From an uncultured Lachnospiraceae bacterium (GTDB taxonomy: Bacteria; Bacillota; Clostridia; Lachnospirales; Lachnospiraceae): DNA of 64,000 nt. Under the pieces are notes generated by a model, which did not search any database, was not told where the DNA came from, and saw nothing but the letters and a program-made list of their open reading frames with translations. Positions 1-8,625 of this stretch are shown here, piece by piece. A program made the position numbers and the translations under genes. Where the stretch lies: assembly GCA_951800685.1 (NCBI GenBank), contig CATOJY010000012.1, positions 1 to 64,000 on the forward strand. The letters are read 5' to 3'. The stretch's first letter is position 1. Each line of letters begins with the position of its first letter.

Positions 1-72
1 CGTCGTTACATGAATATGGATCACCTCTCCAAACCGGAGGAGGAACTGCTGTCTGATATCATAGCCGGCTGA
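1..72 (+). CDS. C-terminal end of a truncated gene, possibly a tyrosine recombinase (RRYMNMDHLSKPEEELLSDIIAG*)
   Basis: Frame 1 is open from the window edge to TGA at 70-72; the ending resembles the 'T.RYM' tail of XerC/D-like recombinases. Very short, so the family call is weak. Confidence 0.3.
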   Translation, partial: RRYMNMDHLSKPEEELLSDIIAG

Positions 73-742
73 CTATTGGCTACCAAACGGTGGAAATTAA
101 ATTTGCGAAAAAATCTTGACACTATCGGCTTGTAATGGTTTCATTGATACATTTTAGGGTAACGCCTGAAAAGTGGCTAGAATCGGCTTGTAGCGTGCTT
201 ATTTTGTGTGATTTATTGCTTGCTTTCGGTCTGTATGATGATATAGGGGCGGTGGGTGCAAGGGTGTATGCCGGTAGGTTTACATTATTAAAATCTGACT
301 TTATTCTGCTAAAGCCCCTATCTAATCTTCGCACACAATACGCCTCATTTTTGATATCGAACGAACCCATAGGGGGGGGAGGATTCAATCCAAAATATAA
401 AATTCCATATATAAGGGTATACCCTATAAAAAATACGCCCTCTAAATATCACCAATAATCTAATGTATATCTTAAAATTTTAAACTCAGTAGATTTACCC
501 CATCAACTTATCAAATGCAATCATTCTATTCCTAATTCTAAGATATATATTAGAATAGAGAACAAAAGACATATAGTTACACCCTAAAACATATCAAAAT
601 CAAACGGACCAAGACTTGCATCTTCTAACGCTTCTATTTTTTCATCATCATCCATCATCTCAAATTCAAATGAATCTATACCCACCTCTTCCAATTGTTC
701 TTCCTGTTCACTATACAATATCAAATTATCATATAAATTACT

Positions 743-1051
743 TCAATAAGAAGTACTAGATTGAAAGCCGCTTATATGTGAATCTGATTCATCCAAATCA
801 TCCGAATCGTCACTATATGTATAACTACTACTACAGCCATTTGTCGCATTACCCTTCATCGAATCCAAAGCATTAATTGTCTCTCCTAATTTCAATGAAT
901 CTTCAAATGTCCATTTCTGTCCTGATCCAATAGTCGCCCCGATAGCTGCCTCAAATACTGCTGCTTTATCAGTTTTCTTATTTTTATCAAACGCACCACT
1001 TGCACCTAATGCGGCTCCCAAAATTCTATTTTTATTTCCGAAAAATCCCAT
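743..1051 (-). CDS. hypothetical small protein; the same frame stays open beyond its TGA to 584
   Basis: Provided ORF; Gly/Ala-rich N-terminus and acidic C-terminus; located in the AT-rich accessory segment. Confidence 0.5.
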   Translation of the reverse strand: MGFFGNKNRILGAALGASGAFDKNKKTDKAAVFEAAIGATIGSGQKWTFEDSLKLGETINALDSMKGNATNGCSSSYTYSDDSDDLDESDSHISGFQSSTSY

Positions 1052-1772
1052 ATCAATGTTCCCCCTGTTTATATGTCTCTATGCTCTTACTAATAAACAT
1101 TTTACAACAACAAAAACTTCACATCAAAAGGGTTACTTCAATATCCACATCAAGCATCATTATATATGGAACTATTCCTCCAAGTATTGTCAATAATCTA
1201 ACGTACAACTTAAAATTTCAGCATAACACCACTACCCTACCAACTTATCAGCTGTGGCTATTCTATCTGAAATTTAAAGATAGACTATTGATTACAGAGC
1301 AAGATCAAAGTATATAAGAAGGTGAGGGATATGTTTAAATCTCTCATATATTTACCACCTTATATCACGCATATCGCTTATACAGAACGCTTAATTTTTA
1401 CCGAACATTTTCACCGTATCCCAATAACTGCAAGAAAACATATAGATTTTGGGATAGATAGCATCCTATATAAATGTAAGAAATCATACAGTAAATGGAA
1501 TTATATCACTACACAAATTCTTCTTACTAAAAACATTCTTTCCTACGTCATTATGGATTTCTGGCTACAGCATACATTATGCTAAATATCACTTTTGCAA
1601 TCAATAATTTTCAGTGTCTATTTATCTTTGATAAATCGTCCAAAAATAACTATATAAGATAAATTGTGGCATACAATATAGCCATCATATTACCATTAGG
1701 AAAGATTTTCCATCTGGAAATTTTAAGTACCTACTATATATTAGATACACCATACAAATTAATATATTATTT

Positions 1773-2795
1773 CTACCAAAATTCCCATCCACTTCCATCA
1801 TCAAATAAATTATTATCTATGATATATTTTACTAAAAATTCTTCTGAACAATACTTCCTTTTTCCTGATATTTCTCCTGAATAGATCAAATCCATATGAA
1901 TACTCGTAGAACCATCTGCAAATTTATAAACATATATAGTATGTGTATGAGGATCAGCATTACTTTCCCCATCTTCAATTATATGTGTTGTAGAAATTAA
2001 GTATGTTCCATGCCCTGTATCCCAAAAAAAATTATTATCCCTTGAAGAAACCATAGATAAGTTAAATTTTTCATCACTATCATAATAATTATAATATTCT
2101 CCACTATCTATTTCGTTATCGGAAATATCATAAGTGCCAACTAAATGATATTTTCTGTCTCTTATTGAATAACCAAATATTCCATTTATATAAATCCCTG
2201 CGCTTCCACCACCACTTTCATAAAAATTTATACAAATTTCTGGTATTTTGTCCCCATTTAAATCAATAATATCATCAATTTCTGCCTTATAACTTGCACC
2301 ATAACTATCACTAGCCAAAGCAAACTGATATCTTAATGAATAGTTACTTCCAAATCCAAATAGATTATATAACTGGTTTAAGATTCCATTATTAACCTCA
2401 TCAAAAATTAGAATTTGTGTTCTTGGATCTATTTTCGATGTATACTCACCTATTTCAAAATCATATCCATATGGAATTTTTTGTGTAATTACAATTATAC
2501 TATTATTACCAAATCCATGTACATCTGAAGAAACTATTTCTTCTATAACATAATCATTTTCAAGTGTTTTTTGAATACAATCTAATATCAAATCGTCATC
2601 TGTTTTATAATAATTAGATATGTTTCCTATTATGTAAAGAAAAATCCCTGAGAAAACAGTAAACGTTGATATAATCGACAAACCAATATATAGTTTTTTT
2701 AAAAAAAAGGACATTTTTCCTAAAAGATTTCTAAGTCTTTTTATAAAAAAGACTAACTTTTTTTTATATTTCTTTCTTGTTTTTTTTATTTTCAT
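1773..2795 (-). CDS. hypothetical membrane-anchored protein with a Lys-rich N-terminus, one TM segment and a large exterior domain (DLNGDKIPEICINF motif, VCBS/FG-GAP-like)
   Basis: 340 aa ORF; hydrophobic stretch LYIGLSIISTFTVFSGIFLYIIG after a basic N-terminus. Confidence 0.65.
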   Translation of the reverse strand: MKIKKTRKKYKKKLVFFIKRLRNLLGKMSFFLKKLYIGLSIISTFTVFSGIFLYIIGNISNYYKTDDDLILDCIQKTLENDYVIEEIVSSDVHGFGNNSIIVITQKIPYGYDFEIGEYTSKIDPRTQILIFDEVNNGILNQLYNLFGFGSNYSLRYQFALASDSYGASYKAEIDDIIDLNGDKIPEICINFYESGGGSAGIYINGIFGYSIRDRKYHLVGTYDISDNEIDSGEYYNYYDSDEKFNLSMVSSRDNNFFWDTGHGTYLISTTHIIEDGESNADPHTHTIYVYKFADGSTSIHMDLIYSGEISGKRKYCSEEFLVKYIIDNNLFDDGSGWEFW

Positions 2796-3038
2796 ATTTT
2801 AATTTCTTCCAAGGATCAATCCTTCATTATCAAAGTCAAATCCAATATATTTTTTATCATACCACACCCATAAATTAATTGCCATAACTTAACAAAATTT
2901 GTAAATAAGGCGCACCAGACTTTCACATCCTATATGCCTTATAATCTCACATCACCTAATCATCAATTTCAATCTTCTATATACGGCTTCACTTCAAGCC
3001 TCAACAGTGCATCATATACCTTCCTCGACACTTTATTC

Positions 3039-3985
3039 TTATACTACCATGATCAATATATCAGCCTGTTTATGTCTTTTATACTCTTCAAATGCTTCTT
3101 CTGGTGTCACCCAATAGGACAGCCTGATTACTTCATCATGCCCATATGGTTTAATCTCCCCATAATACATGTTCATTTTACTGTCATATCTCACACCCAA
3201 CGGCAAATCAGTTCTCGCATTCCTCCATCTTGATCTATGCTGCTTACAATTAGACAACATGGTATTCAATGTTTGAGGAATAATATAACACTTATCAGGA
3301 GCTTGCTTTTTATTGCCTGGAAACAGTAAATCTTTATCTACTGCCATGGATCACCATCACACTCGTAATATTCCGCGCTCCACTACTCTGCAAAAGAATC
3401 CTTGTCATTCAGCCATAAGTCGCACATAGTTGAACCATTTTTATCCTTATAATATCTAATATAGATACCATTCCAGATTGAATATGCAGTATTTGATTTC
3501 AATGTGATATATGATTTGTATTCCTGCTGCCTTCCTAATTCTTCTACAAGCACGATCCCACGCTGTAAATCTATGTATTCATTATTATTTACCCAGATAA
3601 GATTCCTGTAATAGCAGTTATCCCTGTCAATATGCCAAATCTTGTTATAGTTATGTGGATTTTCAAGGAAATGTTCTGCAACCAACTTATCTGTATACGT
3701 TTCAATTTTAGTATTAATCCCACTAAGCGTATAATGTGCATATCCTGTTTTATGCATGTGGAAATTATTTCGCAGATTATTAACCATTCTTCCATGATTA
3801 GATATCCCGTAATTATTTGTACCATTCACCAGCACAAACACTTCATCATCAGCAATCAATTCTATACCTGATTTCTTGATATCCAATACTCTTTTATCCG
3901 CTATGGACAGATATTCTTTAAATTCTTTTCGTTGTTCTAATTTCTTTTTACTACCCATTATTACTTCTAAAATTCCTTTCGACAT
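3039..3985 (-). pseudogene. HNH endonuclease (NUMOD4/HNH plus AP2-like C-terminal domain), interrupted by a stop codon and a frameshift
   Basis: ORF 3383-3985 carries YGISNHGRMVN...WHIDRDNCYYRNLIWV (HNH-like). ORF 3039-3347 carries MAVDKDLLFPGNK...LPLGVRYDSKMNMYYGEI...TPEEAFEEYKRHK (typical C-terminal part). The intergap encodes *WSAEYYECDGDP in the first frame. Confidence 0.7.
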
Positions 3986-4064
3986 GATAATAGATAGCCA
4001 ACATAATTTTGTGTCAGCTAATAATTGAGCATCCAGATTTGTATGCTCCGATTCCTATTCACAA

Positions 4065-4099
4065 TAAAAGAGACAATACGATTGATTCATACTGTCTCT
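4065..4099 (-). terminator. Rho-independent terminator downstream of the primase gene
   Basis: Minus strand AGAGACAGTA...TATTGTCTCTTTTATTG hairpin followed by a T-rich tail. Confidence 0.6.
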
Positions 4100-4168
4100 G
4101 TAAATGCTGTATTTAGTTTTAGTGTGTTTTTATTGGATATTTTCAAATTTGCTATTGACAGTCAATGC

Positions 4169-4233
4169 GGTAAAAGGAGAGGGGTATATAACAGAGATAT
4201 ATAAGTTATATTACCCCCCCCCCACCTTTTACC
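4169..4233. repeat. Imperfect inverted repeat containing a C10 homopolymer
   Basis: GGTAAAAGGAGAGGGGTATATAAC (4169-4192) versus GTTATATTACCCCCCCCCCACCTTTTACC (4205-4233). Confidence 0.7.
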
Positions 4234-4247
4234 CTACCTACACCATA

Positions 4248-6131
4248 TCAAGCTACATCTTCAATAATGATATTGGGATAACCGTCTGATTTAATATGAT
4301 ACTGCTCCTTCAATGCCTTATTTGCTTTAACCTTTTTCAGTCCATATGAGTCCATAATCTCATTTAGACTACGCTTAATCTGTGTTTCAGTGACTTCATA
4401 TCTGTATTTATTGCCAAGAATATAGACAACTTCCTTTTCAGTACAATATCCTTTTTGCTGGACGCACTGTAATATTATCTCGGAAATCTTCAAAGTACGT
4501 TCATCACTCGCTTTTGTGGTGGTACGTTCTACAATCTCTCCATATTCATTCTTCTTTTTCTTATATTGCGGATATATGGAAGCTGCTACATCGAATCCTT
4601 CAGAACGGTAGAACATATCAAAAGATACTCCTGCAATCCTATAGCCTTTTTCTTTCCACCTGACACCGTTATTCTCAATAGTGCTTAACTGTTGAATTAC
4701 CCATGAAGGGATAGCATAGAAATTAACGTGTTTTCCTGTCCTTTTATCTGTACCTGAATACTTGATTGCTTTGAACAATAATTCTTTTGATACTTGTTCA
4801 TCATCAAGAATACGGATCAAATCATGGTAAATGAGCATTTTAATATATTTGCCAATCTTATCTATCTTACTTTGACTGTAATCTTTCCCCAGACATTCAG
4901 CGATTTTCTTTGTAGTCACAAAGAACACAATTTCTCCATCATCATTAGAGAATTTCTCACTGTAGACATTATTCCTTGCAATAGAAAGCATCATAAGAAA
5001 TGTATCTTTCGCATACTTGATATTTTTATCTGCTTGTGGACACAATTCTTTAAACTTATTCAGCGTAATATTGCTAATCATAAGGTCAATATTTTCTCTC
5101 TGTTCTATGCTCCATTGGGATTCTTTGATTGATAGGTTATAGATATTCATGATAAATTGGATTGCCTTGTATTCAGATTTGAAATCGCCTAATAATTCAA
5201 TTAACTGCTTGATATTCAGAGTAAGATTTTCAGAACAACATCTGTATTTCTGTACGCCATTTTGTGTAGTAAATATATTTGCAGATGGATTATGGTCATT
5301 ATGCAACACACAACAAAATGACCTCGGATCGTCTATACCAATTAGTTCTGCTATATCCAATTCAGAGTAGATATAATCCCAAAACTCATTTTTATTCTCA
5401 AATTCTATCGGATCATGCGCTAATACCTTGCGTAAATACTCAATATCATGCTCTTTGATTGCTTTTACATTTAGATTTTCATATGTAGTACACTCTTTTG
5501 CAGTATCAGTATCTTTATTTTTGATGCCAGCAGCAGTACTATCCTTTCTTTTCTTTATCTTTTCATCTGGAATAAATTGACGGTATTCTTCTTTCCAGTA
5601 TTTTTCAATAATATTTTCAGCGTTAATCCTTATATCAAAATCAGGATGTAAAACAATCTGTCCTTTACCACCGTAAAATAATCTGTCGCGGTTACGGCAT
5701 ACTGGATCAACGTCTTCCATAATTCCCATAAGCGTAGCTTGCAGCTTATCTCTGTAATTACCGTCCGTTATAACTTTATCATTGCAGAAAACCATACGGA
5801 ATTTATGTTCTTCCTCACTATGGCTGAATGTTGTATACATGAAGCATGGTTTTATTCCAAGCATTATTGCTTTATTATATTTTTCTTCTATCGTTGTATT
5901 ATGGTCAAAATCCAAACCAAATAACTGTTGCTCTTTCCAATCGTTCTTTGAACGTCCATATAGTACCCCAGGTCTAAAAGATGCACCATGTACCAAAGCC
6001 TCTGATAAGTCTTTGATTGTGATATTTGCTGGTTTTAAATCACATTGTATCTTTCTAGCACCGTCACTATCTGGTTTATTTTTAAACCACAGACTGCTAA
6101 AGGTACATTTTACTTTTATGTCATTACCCAT
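4248..6131 (-). CDS. Primase / replication protein with AEP-like motif and a Cys/His primase-type zinc motif
   Basis: GLDFDHNTT (hDFDh) ... HKFRMVF typical of archaeo-eukaryotic-type primases; CCVLHNDHNPSANIFTTQNGVQKYRCCS resembles a CHC2-type zinc ribbon. Confidence 0.75.
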   Translation of the reverse strand: MGNDIKVKCTFSSLWFKNKPDSDGARKIQCDLKPANITIKDLSEALVHGASFRPGVLYGRSKNDWKEQQLFGLDFDHNTTIEEKYNKAIMLGIKPCFMYTTFSHSEEEHKFRMVFCNDKVITDGNYRDKLQATLMGIMEDVDPVCRNRDRLFYGGKGQIVLHPDFDIRINAENIIEKYWKEEYRQFIPDEKIKKRKDSTAAGIKNKDTDTAKECTTYENLNVKAIKEHDIEYLRKVLAHDPIEFENKNEFWDYIYSELDIAELIGIDDPRSFCCVLHNDHNPSANIFTTQNGVQKYRCCSENLTLNIKQLIELLGDFKSEYKAIQFIMNIYNLSIKESQWSIEQRENIDLMISNITLNKFKELCPQADKNIKYAKDTFLMMLSIARNNVYSEKFSNDDGEIVFFVTTKKIAECLGKDYSQSKIDKIGKYIKMLIYHDLIRILDDEQVSKELLFKAIKYSGTDKRTGKHVNFYAIPSWVIQQLSTIENNGVRWKEKGYRIAGVSFDMFYRSEGFDVAASIYPQYKKKKNEYGEIVERTTTKASDERTLKISEIILQCVQQKGYCTEKEVVYILGNKYRYEVTETQIKRSLNEIMDSYGLKKVKANKALKEQYHIKSDGYPNIIIEDVA

Positions 6132-6158
6132 TGAACCTCCTAGATTAACAGAAATTCA

Positions 6159-6224
6159 AGAAATGTTTAGAGCATCACAAAACTTTTGTGAGTCTAACTT
6201 TAGTAAAATTTCAGAAATGTTAAG
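6159..6224. promoter_or_regulatory. Two direct repeats flanking a perfect palindrome upstream of the primase start
   Basis: agaaatgtttag (6159-6170), cacaaaacttttgtg (6176-6190), agaaatgttaag (6213-6224). Confidence 0.4.
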
Positions 6225-6238
6225 TTTTTTGCATTACA

Positions 6239-6269
6239 AAAAGACCACACCAAAACAGTGCGGTCTTTT
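6239..6269 (-). terminator. Rho-independent terminator downstream of ORF 6454-6747
   Basis: Minus strand AAAAGACCGCAC-tgttttg-GTGTGGTCTTTT; the stem closes fully with a G.U pair. Confidence 0.7.
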
Positions 6270-6453
6270 ACTTATAATTTTTATTTTCAAATATTTAGTT
6301 TATAATCATCACTTAATGGAATCTCATTGTGCAGACTTGCACAGTGAAGTGGTTGACAGTTATTAGATATTCTTGAATTTCAGTTTTACAGCTTATTTTG
6401 ATTGCTCTGTAAGGGCAATTATCTTACGATATGTCTATCTTGGCAGCAGCCCT

Positions 6454-6747
6454 CTAATAACAATCATTCTCTACCAGAAAATCAATCGCTTTCTTGATCC
6501 TTGCTATCTCATTGCTGTATATCCTGTATGCCACATTCTTAGCCAATTCTACAGAATCATACTTCTCAGGCTCTAATCTCCTGATACTTCCCTTGCCGAA
6601 AGAATACAGATAATATTTATTTTCTTTTGGTTCATGGTTTATACGAAATTCTATTTTAATTACACCGCATATACTCAATTCACATGTACTGCAGACAATT
6701 ACATCATCTGAAATATGGTCTCTCCATACTAATTCTTTGAACTGCAT
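6454..6747 (-). CDS. hypothetical protein
   Basis: 97 aa ORF in a co-directional run of accessory genes. Confidence 0.55.
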   Translation of the reverse strand: MQFKELVWRDHISDDVIVCSTCELSICGVIKIEFRINHEPKENKYYLYSFGKGSIRRLEPEKYDSVELAKNVAYRIYSNEIARIKKAIDFLVENDCY

Positions 6748-6789
6748 ATAAGTTTACCTCATCTTTCAGCGTTCCCATAATCTTGGGAA

Positions 6790-6969
6790 TTAACTATTCT
6801 CTCTCAATGGACACCACTCAGGGCTTGTCTTCGGTAAATTATCAACGCCCAACTTCCCCATATCGTCACTTCTGTCTACATGGTCGCAATAATATATCCT
6901 GTTGGCGGAATCATACATTCTCGTATATTCGCATTCAGCGCAATTTTGCTCCTTATTATTCAATTCCAT
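6790..6969 (-). CDS. 59-aa Cys-rich (putative Zn-binding) small phage/plasmid-type protein, absent from the supplied ORF track
   Basis: My translation: MELNNKEQNCAECEYTRMYDSANRIYYCDHVDRSDDMGKLGVDNLPKTSPEWCPLRENS*. CxxC...CxH...WCPLR pattern; GGAGGGAAGAG RBS 9-10 nt upstream. Confidence 0.7.
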   Translation of the reverse strand: MELNNKEQNCAECEYTRMYDSANRIYYCDHVDRSDDMGKLGVDNLPKTSPEWCPLRENS

Positions 6970-6975
6970 ATGTAT

Positions 6976-7272
6976 TTACTCTTCCCTCCCTATTTCGTCA
7001 ATCTTATCAGTCAACGTCTCACTTGCATGAAATTTCATCACTCTATGTTCCGGTATAACGCATTCTGCTCCACTTAAAGGTACTCTGCCCCTTCTTTCTT
7101 TAGTTGTTTTCATCTCAAATCTGCCTAATCCCACTAATAGTACTTTCTCTCCCTCTGCCATACATTCCATTAATGTTTCAAAGAAAAGATCAAGTCCCTG
7201 CTTTGCTGCTTTCTTTGTAATACCGCCATTTTCTGCCATCCTGTCTATAAATTCTTTCTCCAATACTGCCAT
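6976..7272 (-). CDS. HU-family DNA-binding protein
   Basis: FIDRMAENGGITKKAAKQGLDLFFETLMECMAEGEKVLLVGLGRFEMKTTKERRGRVP is an HU/IHF-like sequence; RBS AGGGAG. Confidence 0.85.
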   Translation of the reverse strand: MAVLEKEFIDRMAENGGITKKAAKQGLDLFFETLMECMAEGEKVLLVGLGRFEMKTTKERRGRVPLSGAECVIPEHRVMKFHASETLTDKIDEIGREE

Positions 7273-7729
7273 TATACTTCTCCCTTTGTTTTATGTTCTT
7301 ACTGAAAATCCTTTGCTCTTTAGATAATCTTAATGCCAATCTTAGAAGTTCTCCATTATCTACCGTCTCACGCATTGTATCATCCCATACATGAGGCTTG
7401 TGATCTACTTCTATGCCGCCATGAAGACCTTCGTTACTCCACTTTGCTACTTGATAACCACTAACATTCCTATAGCTGTCCATAGCATCCGTATTAATAT
7501 ATACACATGCTCTTACACCGCCTTTATATGGTTGTGCTTCTACCTTTACCGCTGAAAACAGAAAATCTTTTGTTCTCTGGTAACTTGATGGTTCATATCC
7601 TGCATAGTAGTCCTGTAGAAAATAATTCAACGTCTCATATACCCTGTCTGCCAACTGGTCAGTCATTTTCAATAGTGTTGGTTGTAGTGCTTTTGCAAGT
7701 TCTTTCATGTTTTTTACATGTACTGCCAT
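7190..7729 (-). CDS. hypothetical accessory (phage-like) protein overlapping the HU gene
   Basis: Start MAVHVKNMKELAKALQP with upstream GGAAGAAAAATA; 3' end overlaps the HU start by 83 bp. Confidence 0.55.
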   Translation of the reverse strand: MAVHVKNMKELAKALQPTLLKMTDQLADRVYETLNYFLQDYYAGYEPSSYQRTKDFLFSAVKVEAQPYKGGVRACVYINTDAMDSYRNVSGYQVAKWSNEGLHGGIEVDHKPHVWDDTMRETVDNGELLRLALRLSKEQRIFSKNIKQREKYNGSIGERIYRQDGRKWRYYKESSKAGT

Positions 7730-7952
7730 TATTTTTCTTCCTTTCCGGTGCTTCAATCACCATAAGATTTCTTGCGTTGTAATCACTTCTGTCATTTTGG
7801 AACGGTTTAAAGAATACAAAATAACCAGAGTCTATATACTCACCGTTCAGTTTTGAATGATGAATAAAATACATATTACCATCTTCACCTCGGATAAATC
7901 CAAACTTTCTGTCATGGAAATATTTTGTTACATGTCCATACAATATGATCAT
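7659..7952 (-). CDS. cold-shock domain-like protein
   Basis: GHVTKYFHDRKFGFIRGEDGNMYFIHHSKL matches the RNP1/RNP2 pattern of cold-shock domains. Confidence 0.7.
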   Translation of the reverse strand: MIILYGHVTKYFHDRKFGFIRGEDGNMYFIHHSKLNGEYIDSGYFVFFKPFQNDRSDYNARNLMVIEAPERKKNNGSTCKKHERTCKSTTTNTIEND

Positions 7953-8131
7953 TCCTCTTCTATGGCTTGGTATTTACAGCTGCTATGAAATTGTTATTTT
8001 AAGTTAGTGTTAGATATGGGCTGTGAATGTGTGCAAGTAACATTTAGATACCCTTCTGACGCTCTGTAAGGCTCATATAGGCGTTTTAGAATTGGTTATG
8101 AAGATTTTCATGATCCATTGTTAAACCACAT

Positions 8132-8181
8132 AAATAAGCCCTCTATCAATCATATTTCTACAACTGATAGAGGACTTATTT
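8132..8181 (-). terminator. 17-bp hairpin between the accessory genes and the tRNA; possible terminator or regulatory stem
   Basis: AAATAAGYCCTCTATCA / TGATAGAGGRCTTATTT; fully paired in the minus-strand RNA via G.U. Confidence 0.5.
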
Positions 8182-8262
8182 AAATGTCCTAACAACATAT
8201 GAAATTGTCACGATGTGCAGAATTTCTCCTTTCTTCTACGCTTTTGAATCGAACATATGTTA

Positions 8263-8291
8263 GATTACTTTTTTGATTACCTTTTGATTAC
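8263..8291. repeat. Three phased GATTAC direct repeats next to the tRNA
   Basis: gattac at 8263, 8275 and 8286; the latter two are within TTTTGATTAC. Confidence 0.5.
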
Positions 8292-8330
8292 TCACATTTG
8301 AAAAAGCCTGTAAAATCAAGGCACAAAAAG

Positions 8331-8403
8331 AGCGCGAGACGGGACTCGAACCCGCGACCCCGACCTTGGCAAGGTCGTGCTCCACCAACTGAGCCACTCG
8401 CGC
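8331..8403 (-). tRNA. tRNA-Gly (GCC anticodon)
   Basis: Minus strand GCGCGAGTGGCTCAGTTGGTGGAGCACGACCTTGCCAAGGTCGGGGTCGCGGGTTCGAGTCCCGTCTCGCGCT; acceptor GCGCGAG/CTCGCGC, anticodon GCC, GTTCGAGTCC T arm. Confidence 0.97.
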
Positions 8404-8625
8404 ATATCACTTATCCGGCTTTGTTTTCCTTATGTATCGCTCGGACAAGTAATAATATACTACATAGGTTCCACTTTGTCAACACCATTTTTTAAATTTG
8501 TAAAATTCAATAATCTTTTTATTTTTTTCTAATTTTACACGCAATTCATTCTTTTTAAATTGTGCCTTTGATTATCCTAGCCCATTCTCTCCTATATGCA
8601 TCCTGAAGGCAAATACACCATAATT

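Noticed and set aside
124-192. Direct repeat ATCGGCTTGTA at 124-134 and 182-192
   Set aside because: Only 11 bp and two copies; no supporting structure, too weak to report as an att site or iteron.
372-379. G8 tract as a phase-variable switch
   Set aside because: It is not inside a supportable CDS or promoter, so there is no basis for phase variation.
122-458. Overlapping ORFs on both strands at the left edge
   Set aside because: Neither has an RBS or a recognisable family; composition does not discriminate, so no CDS was called.
7190-7272. 83-bp gene overlap as evidence of frameshifting
   Set aside because: HU has its own RBS and start; simple overlap and translational coupling explain it.
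8298-8495. Plus-strand ORF MKKPVKSRHKKSARRDSNPRPRPWQGRAPPTEPLAHI...
   Set aside because: It is the antisense translation of the tRNA-Gly gene, a well-known artefact (ARRDSNPRP).
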